Positions 33,396 through 44,506 of a DNA stretch of 64,000 bases are shown one piece after another; position 1 is the first letter of the stretch; each line of letters starts with the position of its first letter. Origin of the DNA: Nocardioides sp. GY 10113 (GTDB taxonomy: Bacteria > Actinomycetota > Actinomycetes > Propionibacteriales > Nocardioidaceae); the NCBI RefSeq assembly GCF_004919105.1, contig NZ_STGK01000005.1, positions 124,001-188,000 of the forward strand. The letters run 5' to 3'. Both the position numbers and the translations under genes were made by a program. The notes below the pieces were generated by a model. It was not told the origin of the DNA and searched no databases. It saw nothing but the letters and a program-made list of their open reading frames with translations.

Positions 33396-34484
33396 CTACG
33401 CCTTGAAGCGCCCCGCGAAGGCGCGCAGGGGCAGGTCGGCGCTGGTGATGACACCGGGCGCGGCCGCGACGACGGACGCGATCGCGTTGAGGGCGGGCAG
33501 GCCGGTGACGGTCATCCCGATCGAGGCGAAGTCGTCGACGTTCGAGAGGTCCGTGCCGGGTGCCGGGAAGATCATGTGCTTGCTGTAGATCTGCGGGTCG
33601 CCGGTGATCTGGGTGATGTAGCAGCCCTTGACGTCCCACTTCGGCAGGGTGTGCGGGGTCATCTGCCACTCGATGTGCGTCTCGACGCGGGGCACGCCGG
33701 CGACGGTGCCCACGTACTTGACGTAGCTGCCGCCCAGGGAGCCCGCGGGCAGCTGGTACCAGCCGAGGTCGACGTCCTTGGTGCAGGCGCCCAGCTCGTA
33801 CTCGAACGCGACCTCGTCGAGGTCGAGGTCGAACGCGTCGGCCATCATCCACACGGCGTCGGCGAAGACCCCGGTGTACCTGCGCAGCATCCCGGGCAGC
33901 GCCGGGTCGTCGACCGGGCGTCCGTAGCCGACCTGGCGCCAGGTGTCGGCGGAGTGGTGGCAGGAGACGTCGACCGACTCGATGGTGGTGACGTTCTCGA
34001 TCTCCGCGACGTCCGCGGACGCGACGAGGCCCAGGACCTGGTTGAGGCCGGGGTTCATCCCGGTGCCGTAGAACGTCGCACCGCCCGCCTTGGCGGCCTC
34101 GTCGATGATCGCGGTCCACGACCGCCCCGAGGGGTGCGGGTGGTTGGCGGTGCGGTGGTGACCGGTGATCCAGTCGGCGGTGGTGACGATGTTGATCCCG
34201 GCCGCGAGCACCTCCAGGTAGAGGTCCTCGTCCGGGAAGACCCCGTGGAAGGTCACCACGTCGGGCCGCGCGGCGACGATCTCCGCGACCGTGCCGGTGG
34301 CCCGGAGGCCGACCGGAGCCAGGCCCGCCAGCTCGCCGACGTCGCGGCCCACCTTGTCGGGGGTGTAGCAGTGCACCCCGACCAGCTCGAGGTCGCTGCG
34401 GCGTCCGATCCGCTTGATCATCTCGCTGCCGACGTTGCCGGTGGCGACCTGGAAGACACGGAGCGGTGCGCTGGGCTGGTTCAT
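33396..34484 (-). CDS. NAD(P)H-dependent amine dehydrogenase family protein
   Basis: A 362-residue dehydrogenase with an N-terminal Rossmann fold (VFQVATGNVGSEMIKRI, the GxGxxG-like loop) and a dihydrodipicolinate-reductase-like architecture. This group includes 2,4-diaminopentanoate dehydrogenase. TADWITGHHRTANHPHP and GTGMNPGLNQVLGLVASAD are the expected substrate-side motifs. The ATG at 34484 follows GAGAGGAAG. It is divergent from a quinone-oxidoreductase-like gene across 125 bp. Because neighbours are acyl-CoA and redox enzymes, a catabolic role is likely; the exact substrate is not inferable. Confidence 0.78.
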   Translation of the reverse strand: MNQPSAPLRVFQVATGNVGSEMIKRIGRRSDLELVGVHCYTPDKVGRDVGELAGLAPVGLRATGTVAEIVAARPDVVTFHGVFPDEDLYLEVLAAGINIVTTADWITGHHRTANHPHPSGRSWTAIIDEAAKAGGATFYGTGMNPGLNQVLGLVASADVAEIENVTTIESVDVSCHHSADTWRQVGYGRPVDDPALPGMLRRYTGVFADAVWMMADAFDLDLDEVAFEYELGACTKDVDLGWYQLPAGSLGGSYVKYVGTVAGVPRVETHIEWQMTPHTLPKWDVKGCYITQITGDPQIYSKHMIFPAPGTDLSNVDDFASIGMTVTGLPALNAIASVVAAAPGVITSADLPLRAFAGRFKA

Positions 34485-34609
34485 CGGCTTCCTCTCGGGA
34501 GGGATGTCGCCACGATCGAGGCGATGGTGGGTGATGTCAACGGGGCCGGAGTCGGTTGCTCCGGGTGCGACGGGCTGGCAAGGATGGGTCACAGGCACGA
34601 GGAGGCCCC

Positions 34610-35566
34610 ATGAGAGCCGTCGTCCAGGACCGCTACGGTCCGCCCGAGCTGCTGCGCATCACCGAGCTCCCTGAGCCGGAACCGGGACCGGGCCAGGTGC
34701 AGCTGCGGGTGGCGGCGACCTCGATCAACCTGAGCGACTGGGAGAACCTGGTCGGCTCCCCCGCCTACGCCCGGATCGGCGGCCTGCGCCGCCCCCGGCG
34801 ACCGGTGCTCGGGTCGGACATCGCCGGTCGCGTCACCGCCGTGGGACCTGGAGTCACCGACTTCGCCGTGGGCGACGAGGTCTACGGCGACAACCTGTTC
34901 CTGAAGGGCGGCTTCGCCGAGTACGCCGTCGCGCCGGTCACGGCGCTGGCCCTCCGGCCCGACGGGCTGAGCGCCGTGGACGCCGCGACGATCCCCCAGT
35001 CGGGTGCGATCGCGCTGCAGGGCACCGCCTCGGTGACGGAGGGTGACCGGGTGCTGGTCAACGGCGCGGGCGGCGGCAGCGGCACCTTCGCGGTCCAGCT
35101 CGCGAAGCGCGCCGGCGCCCACGTCACGGGTGTCGACAACGGCACCAAGCTGGACTTCATGTCCTCGCTCGGGTGCGACGAGGTGATCGACTACCGGAGC
35201 GATGACTTCACCCGAGGCCGCCCGCCCTACGACCTGATCCTGGACATGGTCACCGGCCGCTCGGTCTTCGCCTACCGTCGCGCGCTCGCCCGCGGGGGTC
35301 GCTACGGCTGCACCGGCGGTCCGGCGCGCGCCCTGCTGCGCGTGGCCACGCTCGGCGGTGTCGTGGGACTGGCGACCGGGCGGCGGATCGGCATGCTCGT
35401 CATCAAGGAGGGGCCAGAGCACTTCGAGCCACTCGCCCGACTCTGCGTCGCCGGCGAGGTGGCGACCCGGGTCGACAGCGTCGTCCCCCTCGACGAGGCG
35501 CCCGCCGCGCTGGCCCGCGTCGGGGCCGGCCGGGCGCTGGGGAAGGTGGTCGTCGTACCGGGCTGA
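34610..35566 (+). CDS. MDR-family NAD(P)H:quinone reductase-like oxidoreductase
   Basis: A 318-residue zinc-independent medium-chain dehydrogenase/reductase. The N-terminal GroES-like domain (MRAVVQDRYGPPELLRI) contains VLGSDIAGRVTAVGPGV; the Rossmann domain has VLVNGAGGGSGTFAVQLAKR. The structural and catalytic zinc cysteines of alcohol dehydrogenases are absent. The ATG at 34610 has GAGGAGG 5-6 nt upstream; the in-frame start at 34556 has no such site. It precedes an enoyl-CoA hydratase by 105 bp. Substrate unknown. Confidence 0.86.
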   Translation: MRAVVQDRYGPPELLRITELPEPEPGPGQVQLRVAATSINLSDWENLVGSPAYARIGGLRRPRRPVLGSDIAGRVTAVGPGVTDFAVGDEVYGDNLFLKGGFAEYAVAPVTALALRPDGLSAVDAATIPQSGAIALQGTASVTEGDRVLVNGAGGGSGTFAVQLAKRAGAHVTGVDNGTKLDFMSSLGCDEVIDYRSDDFTRGRPPYDLILDMVTGRSVFAYRRALARGGRYGCTGGPARALLRVATLGGVVGLATGRRIGMLVIKEGPEHFEPLARLCVAGEVATRVDSVVPLDEAPAALARVGAGRALGKVVVVPG

Positions 35567-35671
35567 GGGCCGTGCCGACTTCGTCGCTTCGCAGCGCCGT
35601 GCCCCGGCGCCGAGGCAGGATGTGGCCCGGGGTGCAGCACCACCCCGCGACGCCGATGCACGGGAGTGACC

Positions 35672-36457
35672 ATGGACCTGGAGATCCACGACGAAGCGCG
35701 GGTGCGCACCCTCACCCTCAACCGGCCTGAGGCGTTGAACGCCTTCAACGAGCGGTTGTACGACGCTACGACCGAGGCGTTGCTGGCCGCGGCCGAGGAC
35801 CCGCAGGTGGCCGTCGTGGTGCTCACCGGCAGCGGACGGGCCTTCTCGGCCGGCACCGACCTGCTCGAACTGGGCCAGATGTCGAGCGACCCGTCCTTCG
35901 AGCGCGGCCAGCACGGCTTCATCGGCCTCGTCGACGCGCTGGTGGAGTTCCCCAAGCCGCTGATCTGCGCGGTGAACGGGATCGGCCTCGGCATCGGCGC
36001 CACCATCCTCGGCTTCGCCGACCTCGCGTTCATGTCCGGCGAGGCCCGGTTGAAGTGCCCGTTCACCAGCCTCGGCGTCGCTCCGGAGGCCGCCTCGAGC
36101 TACCTGCTCCCCCGGCTGGTCGGTCGCCAGAACGCCGCCTGGATGCTGCTCAGCTCGGAGTGGATCGGCGCCGAGCAGGCCCGCGAGATGGGGCTGGTCT
36201 ACCGCGTCTGCGCGCCGGAGGACCTGCTGCGCGTGACCCGCGAGCACGCCGAGACCCTCGCCCGGCAGCCGATCTCCTCGCTGGTCGCGGTGAAGCAGAC
36301 GATGACGGCGCCGCTGCGCGAGCAGATCCGCGCGGCCCGCGACCGGGAGAACGCCGAGTTCGGTCGGCTCCTGGGCGGGCCGGCCAACCTCGAGGCGCTG
36401 ACCGCCTTCGCCGAGGGTCGCCGGCCCGACTTCACCGCGCTGCCCGCCGGCCTCTGA
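35672..36457 (+). CDS. Enoyl-CoA hydratase/isomerase family protein
   Basis: Crotonase-fold protein of 261 residues. It has TLNRPEALNAFN, the CoA/oxyanion segment GSGRAFSAGTDLLEL, and NGIGLGIGATILGFADLAFM. In the second half the region TSLGVAPEAASSYLLPRLVG carries the position of the second catalytic Glu. This fits hydratases or isomerases of fatty-acid or aromatic catabolism. The ATG at 35672 is 5 nt after GGGAG; GTG 35666 is an alternative two codons upstream. It is followed after 46 bp by the LysR gene. Confidence 0.88.
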   Translation: MDLEIHDEARVRTLTLNRPEALNAFNERLYDATTEALLAAAEDPQVAVVVLTGSGRAFSAGTDLLELGQMSSDPSFERGQHGFIGLVDALVEFPKPLICAVNGIGLGIGATILGFADLAFMSGEARLKCPFTSLGVAPEAASSYLLPRLVGRQNAAWMLLSSEWIGAEQAREMGLVYRVCAPEDLLRVTREHAETLARQPISSLVAVKQTMTAPLREQIRAARDRENAEFGRLLGGPANLEALTAFAEGRRPDFTALPAGL

Positions 36458-36491
36458 CGAATCCGTGGCGGAGAGCCCGTCGCCACTCTGG

Positions 36492-36497
36492 TAGGGA
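36492..36497 (+). promoter_or_regulatory. Predicted -10 box of the LysR gene
   Basis: TAGGGA, 6 nt before the GTG at 36504; no Shine-Dalgarno is present. Confidence 0.35.
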
Positions 36498-36503
36498 TGC
36501 CCT

Positions 36504-37406
36504 GTGCTGCTGCGACGCCTGGAGTACCTGATCGCCCTGGAACGCGAGGGCCACTTCGGGCGCGCCGCCGAGTCCTGCCACCTGTCGCAGTCGGCCCTCT
36601 CCTCGGCCATCAAGAAGCTGGAGGCTGAGCTCGGCGTCCCGATCGTCCGCCGCGGCCAGCGCTACGAGGGGCTGACGCCCGAGGGCCTCGAGGTCCTCGC
36701 CTGGGCGCGGCGCACGCTGGCGGAGCAGGCCGCGCTCGCGCAGCGGCTGAGCGCCCTGCAGTCCGGACTGACCGGCACGCTGCGGCTCGGGGTGATCCCC
36801 ACCGCGCTGCCGGCGGTCTCGCGTCTGACGGCCCCGCTGCGGGAGTCGCACCCCGATCTCCGGTTCGAGATCCGCTCGATGTCGGCACGCCGGATCGTCG
36901 CCGAGCTCGACGCGTTCTCGATCGACGCCGGGATGACCTACCTCGGCGACGGGCTGGCCGGGTTGCGCACGGTCCCGCTCTACGAGGAGCGGTACCTGCT
37001 GCTCGCCCCGCGCCGGGACTCCCCGGCCGAGGCGGTGCCCGCCGCGCCGGCCACGTGGGCCGACGTCGCGGGCGCGCCGCTCTGCCTGCTCACCGGGGAG
37101 ATGCAGAACCGCAGGATCATCGAGGCCGAGCTGGCCGCCGCCGGTGTGAGTCCGCACGTCGTGGTCGAGACGGACAGCGTCTCCGGCGTCTACGACCACC
37201 TCGCCCCGCTGGGGCTGGCCAGCATCGTTCCGCATGCCTGGCTCGCCAGCCACGGCCTCCCGGACGGGTACGACGCCCGGCCGCTGCCGCGGGCCGCCGA
37301 TCCCAGCCCGGTGGGACTGGTGCTCTCCGGGTCAGGCCCCGATCCGCTGGTGGTGCAGGCACTGCTCGGCGTCGCTCGCGACCAGGACCTCGCCCGCACC
37401 CTGTAG
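36504..37406 (+). CDS. LysR-family transcriptional regulator
   Basis: A 300-residue regulator. The winged helix-turn-helix lies at residues 1-60 ([20 protein letters not shown] then IKKLEAELG), followed by the linker helix and a periplasmic-binding-like effector domain beginning [16 protein letters not shown]. The GTG start is 6 nt after TAGGGA. Its 3' end overlaps the convergent fdhD by 75 bp, so the two mRNAs are antisense over that stretch. LysR genes of this type often sit beside formate-dehydrogenase genes in actinobacteria, so it probably regulates the fdhF-fdhD operon. Confidence 0.92.
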   Translation: MLLRRLEYLIALEREGHFGRAAESCHLSQSALSSAIKKLEAELGVPIVRRGQRYEGLTPEGLEVLAWARRTLAEQAALAQRLSALQSGLTGTLRLGVIPTALPAVSRLTAPLRESHPDLRFEIRSMSARRIVAELDAFSIDAGMTYLGDGLAGLRTVPLYEERYLLLAPRRDSPAEAVPAAPATWADVAGAPLCLLTGEMQNRRIIEAELAAAGVSPHVVVETDSVSGVYDHLAPLGLASIVPHAWLASHGLPDGYDARPLPRAADPSPVGLVLSGSGPDPLVVQALLGVARDQDLARTL

Positions 37407-38263
37407 CGCGTGCTCGAGCGGCGCAGCCGCCGCCGGCGCGTCCTCCGCCACCCGATCCGCGCGGCTGTAGACGTTCATCGACGTCCCACGCAGGAAGCCC
37501 ACCAGCGTCAGCCCGTGCTCGTCGGCGAGCTCCGCGGCCAGCGACGACGGTGCGGAGACCGCGGCGAGCATCGGGATGCCGGCCAGCACCGCCTTCTGCA
37601 CCAGCTCGAAGGAGGCACGGCCGCTGACCATGAGGACCGTCTCGCGCAGGGGCAGCATCCCGTTGCGGGCGGCGTGCCCGATCACCTTGTCGACGGCGTT
37701 GTGGCGGCCGACGTCCTCGCGCAGCACGAGCAGCTCGCCGTCCGCCCCGAACAGCGCCGCGGCGTGCAGGCCGCCGGTGCGGTCGAAGACGCGCTGCGCC
37801 TCCCGGAGCCGGTCGGGCAGCAGCGCCAGAGTCCGCGGGGCCACCCGCACCGGGTCGTCGGCCACCCGCCAGGTCGACGCCATCCGGACCGCGTCGATGC
37901 TCGCCTTGCCGCACAGCCCGCAGGACGAGGTGGTGTAGAAGTTGCGCTCCAGGCCGCCCTCGGGGAGCCGCACCGACGGGTCGAGGGCCACGTCGACGAC
38001 GTTGTAGGTGTTGACGCCGTCAGCGGTGGCGCCGGCGCAGTAGCGGATCGCGCGGACGTCGTCGGCGGCGTGCACGACCCCCTCGCCGACCAGGAACCCG
38101 ACGGCCAGGTCGAAGTCGTCCCCGGGGGTGCGCATGGTCACGGTGAGCGGTCGTCCGGCCAGCCGGATCTCCATCGGCTCCTCGACGGCGAGCACGTCCG
38201 CGCGTCGGTCCACGACGCCGCCTCGGTAGCGGACCACCGGTCGGCGCACGGTCACCCGGCCCA

Positions 38264-38264
<1 letters not shown>
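37332..38264 (-). CDS. fdhD: Sulfurtransferase FdhD for formate dehydrogenase
   Basis: FdhD passes sulfur from IscS to the molybdenum cofactor of formate dehydrogenase, which is essential for its activity. The 310-residue protein has [12 protein letters not shown] with the CxxC sulfur-relay loop, [18 protein letters not shown] and [25 protein letters not shown]. The ATG at 38264 overlaps the stop of the upstream oxidoreductase gene (ATGA), so the two are translationally coupled. The 3' 75 bp overlap the convergent LysR gene. Confidence 0.95.
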
Positions 38265-40606
<2,342 letters not shown>

Positions 40607-40924
40607 GACGCCGACCATCGGGGGCCGGCGGGTCGTCGGTCAAACACGAAGTTCCGCGTGGCCGATCGACGTCATCGATCGTCGCTCTCCGCCGCCGAGC
40701 GACCACCCTCACGCTCCCGGGACTGCCGGGGCGGCGCGGGCCCTGTGGCAGACTCGTTCGACCCACGGGCCGCATCGCGCGCCGGCGGCTCCCGGCGTCG
40801 GAGGCGCACCCAGCAGCGGGCCGTGGCACACACCACCTCTCGGGCCGCGACGCGATCGCCGCGGATCGGCTGCGAAGTCGACCGAGTGCGCACCACCCGA
40901 CCGAACACCGAAAGCGAGACCGCC
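40607..40924. other. 318-bp divergent intergenic region
   Basis: No gene is supported here. It separates the FdhF-type oxidoreductase (minus) from the acyl-CoA dehydrogenase (plus). The only distinct element is the palindrome CGATCGA-CGTCA-TCGATCG at 40663-40681, a possible operator 57 bp upstream of the oxidoreductase start. Confidence 0.6.
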
Positions 40925-42082
<1,158 letters not shown>

Positions 42083-42107
42083 GGCGGCGGCCCAGCCTCC
42101 CTGACGA

Positions 42108-42145
42108 CGACGGAGCCCCGGGGCATCGGCCCCGGGGCTCCGTCG
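42108..42145. terminator. Bidirectional hairpin between acyl-CoA dehydrogenase and HesB-like genes
   Basis: CGACGGAGCCCCGGGG (42108-42123) pairs perfectly with CCCCGGGGCTCCGTCG (42130-42145), loop CATCGG: a 16-bp stem between convergent genes. Confidence 0.8.
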
Positions 42146-42161
42146 CGCGTGTCTCCGCCGC

Positions 42162-42440
42162 TCAGCCCTGCTGGTAGAGCCCGAACTCGACCTTGCCGGC
42201 GTCGTCGACCCCGGCGTCGAGGATCTTGTCGTCGAGTGCGGCGGCTGCGTGCGGATCCAGGTAGACGACGGCGCCGTCCTGTGCGACGACGGCGTCGTCG
42301 GGCTCCGCGGCGTGGGCCGTGGTCACGGCGAACGAGTCGTCCGCGGAACCGGAGATCCTCAGGCCGGGCGTCCCCTCCGCTGCGGGGTCCGCGGTCAACT
42401 GCTTCACGATCGTGGCGGCGTTCTCGGTCAGCGCGAGCAT
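42162..42440 (-). CDS. HesB/IscA-like protein lacking cysteines
   Basis: A 92-residue actinobacterial HesB-like protein. The segments LALTENAATIVKQLTADP, GLRISGSADDSFAVT and GAVVYLDPHAAAALDDKILD follow the A-type Fe-S carrier fold. The protein contains no Cys at all, so the C-terminal CxC cluster ligands are missing and it ends EFGLYQQG. It therefore cannot act as a classical Fe-S carrier; its function is unknown although it is common in actinobacteria. The ATG at 42440 has GGGAAGG 8-9 nt upstream. Confidence 0.8.
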   Translation of the reverse strand: MLALTENAATIVKQLTADPAAEGTPGLRISGSADDSFAVTTAHAAEPDDAVVAQDGAVVYLDPHAAAALDDKILDAGVDDAGKVEFGLYQQG

Positions 42441-42680
42441 GGGATGCCTTCCCGTTGGGTGCAGATCAGCCATCCACCGTTCCAGGCGACCGGGGCCGGT
42501 TCAAGGTCCCGCGCGTGTCGGCCCCGGCCCCGGCGCCCGCGTCGACGCGCGGCGGGAGCGGCGCGGCGACCACGGCCTGCCGCCCGAACCGTTCTCTCAC
42601 TACAGTCGGGTGACCGACCTCGGGAGCGGGCTCCAGAGGCGGCCTCGACCAGCGACACGACGACGGACGGAGTGGTCAGG

Positions 42681-43595
42681 GTGGTGTCGAGCCGGCGCTC
42701 TGGCGGGACGGTCACCGGACCCGACGTACGGCGTGGTGGGCGCGCGTGGCTGCGCATCCTCCTGGTGGGCGGAGGGCTCTGGACGATCACGCTCGCCAGC
42801 GTCGCCGCGAGCCGCAACGAGTACCTCGTGCCCACCCTGCTGGTGCTGGGTGCGTTCACGGTGCCGGTGGCGACCGTCGCGTTCGCACTGGACCGGGTCG
42901 GGCCGACGCGGCTCGACGGGACGACGGTGCTGCAGGCGTTCCTGGCCGGCGGCCTGATCGGCCTGGTCGTCGCCGCGACGTTGGAGTCCTCTCTCCTGCC
43001 TGCGGTCAACTTCTACCTCGGTGTCGCGGTGATCGAGGAGCTGGTCAAGGGTCTCCTCATCGTCGCCTTCGCCCGGCAGGTGAGGACCCGCGAGCCCCGG
43101 GTCGGAATGGTGCTCGGGGCTGTCGTGGGTGCCGGCTTCGCCGCCTTCGAGAGCATGGGCTACGCGTTCAACGCGCTGGTGGATGGCACCGACAGGCCGC
43201 TGCTGGCCGCTACGACCGTCGCGATCGCGCGGGCCGCCATCGCGCCGCTGGCGCACATCACCTGGTCGGCGATCCTCGGCGGGGCGCTCTTCGCGTCCGC
43301 AGCCCGGACCGGCCGCTACCTGACGGTGGCCACGGCGATGGCATGGGCGGGCGTCACTGCCCTGCACGCGCTGTGGGACATCGCCGCACCCATCGCGATC
43401 GTGGTCAACCGCGGGATGGACGGTTGGGGGTGGGACTGGAGCCTGCCGCTACCGACCAGGTGGATGCCCCACCCGGATGTCCGCGATGCCGCGATCTTCG
43501 TGGCGGTCTACGGCGTGCAGTTCCTCGCCATCACCGCGGTCGGCACCTGGTGGCTCGCTCGCGCCTGGCGCCACGGGGCGCAGCGGGTCAGGTGA
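42681..43595 (+). CDS. PrsW-family intramembrane protease
   Basis: A 304-residue multi-span membrane protein. VAVIEELVKGLLIVAFARQ has the paired glutamates of PrsW proteases, and GAGFAAFESMGYAFNAL plus the following AHITWSAILGGALFASA supply the other conserved residues. PrsW releases an ECF sigma factor by cleaving its anti-sigma factor in Bacillus; the target here is unknown and no sigma gene is adjacent. The GTG at 42681 has GGAG 8-9 nt upstream; other GTGs at 42672 and 42684 are possible. The 3' end of the gene forms one arm of a large hairpin. Confidence 0.82.
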   Translation: MVSSRRSGGTVTGPDVRRGGRAWLRILLVGGGLWTITLASVAASRNEYLVPTLLVLGAFTVPVATVAFALDRVGPTRLDGTTVLQAFLAGGLIGLVVAATLESSLLPAVNFYLGVAVIEELVKGLLIVAFARQVRTREPRVGMVLGAVVGAGFAAFESMGYAFNALVDGTDRPLLAATTVAIARAAIAPLAHITWSAILGGALFASAARTGRYLTVATAMAWAGVTALHALWDIAAPIAIVVNRGMDGWGWDWSLPLPTRWMPHPDVRDAAIFVAVYGVQFLAITAVGTWWLARAWRHGAQRVR

Positions 43596-43615
43596 CCCCG
43601 CTGCGCCCCGTGGCG
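43569..43615. terminator. 22-bp hairpin overlapping the PrsW stop codon
   Basis: The 22 nt at 43569-43590 pair with 43593-43615 across a GG loop with one bulged C. Core CGGGGCGCAGCGGGTCA pairs with TGACCCCGCTGCGCCCCG. The left arm is coding sequence and the right arm starts at the TGA stop. It lies between convergent genes. Confidence 0.75.
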
Positions 43616-43673
43616 CGACGGAGGGTGGACCACCTCGGTCGTTCCGCCCGCGTCTGCCCGCGCGCGGTGGCCC

Positions 43674-44261
43674 TCACCCCTCGATCACGGTGCCGGCGAC
43701 GACGTCGCTCGGGCCCTTGCGCGCGACGAGCGCCAGCCAGACCAGCAGGGCGCCGCCCATCAGGATGAACAGTCCGAAGAGCCAGGACAGTCCGGTGGCC
43801 GTCTTGTCGGGGTGCGTCACGAACAGGATGCCCAGCGCCAGGTCGACGGCGGCGCTGAGGAACGCGAGCCATCGCGACATGCCCAGAGAGCCCCCGAAGG
43901 CGGCGAACACCTCGAAGATGCCGCGGATCAGCAGCCAGAAGCCGATCACCCAGATCACCGTGCTGGCGGCGACGCCCGGCCGGAAGATGCAGAAGAACGC
44001 CGCGATGAGCGCGAGCACGCCGAGCAGGCCGAACAAGCCCTTCGCGGCGCCGGAAGGGGCGCGGATCGCCGCGGCCAGGAGTCCGATCCCGTCGGCCAGG
44101 GCCCAGACCCCGACGAGGATCACCAGGACCTTCAAGGTGATGTCGGGCCAGACCATGACGGCGATGCCGATCGCCGCGGCCGCGAGGCCGCGCACGAGCA
44201 ACGCCTTCCAGTCGGGCCTGGTGAACGCGACGCCGAGAGTGGTCGTCGTTCCTGCCACCAT
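43674..44261 (-). CDS. HdeD-family acid-resistance membrane protein
   Basis: A 195-residue membrane protein with about six hydrophobic helices. GLAAAAIGIAVMVWPDITLK and LVGVWALADGIGLLAAAI follow the internally duplicated DUF308/HdeD pattern, repeated at WVIGFWLLIRGIFEVFAAF. HdeD is linked to acid and stress resistance in enterobacteria; in actinobacteria its role is undefined. The ATG at 44261 follows GGGAGGAG. It lies 245 bp downstream of the FtsX permease on the same strand; that gap shows no further gene or clear hairpin. Confidence 0.83.
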   Translation of the reverse strand: MVAGTTTTLGVAFTRPDWKALLVRGLAAAAIGIAVMVWPDITLKVLVILVGVWALADGIGLLAAAIRAPSGAAKGLFGLLGVLALIAAFFCIFRPGVAASTVIWVIGFWLLIRGIFEVFAAFGGSLGMSRWLAFLSAAVDLALGILFVTHPDKTATGLSWLFGLFILMGGALLVWLALVARKGPSDVVAGTVIEG

Positions 44262-44506
44262 TGCTGCTCCTCCCTGTGGCGGAGCCGCAGCGGCCCAGCC
44301 CCGACATGTGTTGCGGGCGACCATGGCAACGTACTGCAGGCGCGGCACTTCGGACACCAGCCATCGGCACCCGACAGACCGCGATCGCCACCGTCATCGC
44401 GATGGGTGCTCCCCGCCAGGTTGTCGGCGGCGCCCGCCCCGCGCACCGTCCACACCCTCCGGCGCGAGCGGTCGCGAGGCCGTTGCCTCCGTCATTCCAC
44501 CCGCCG

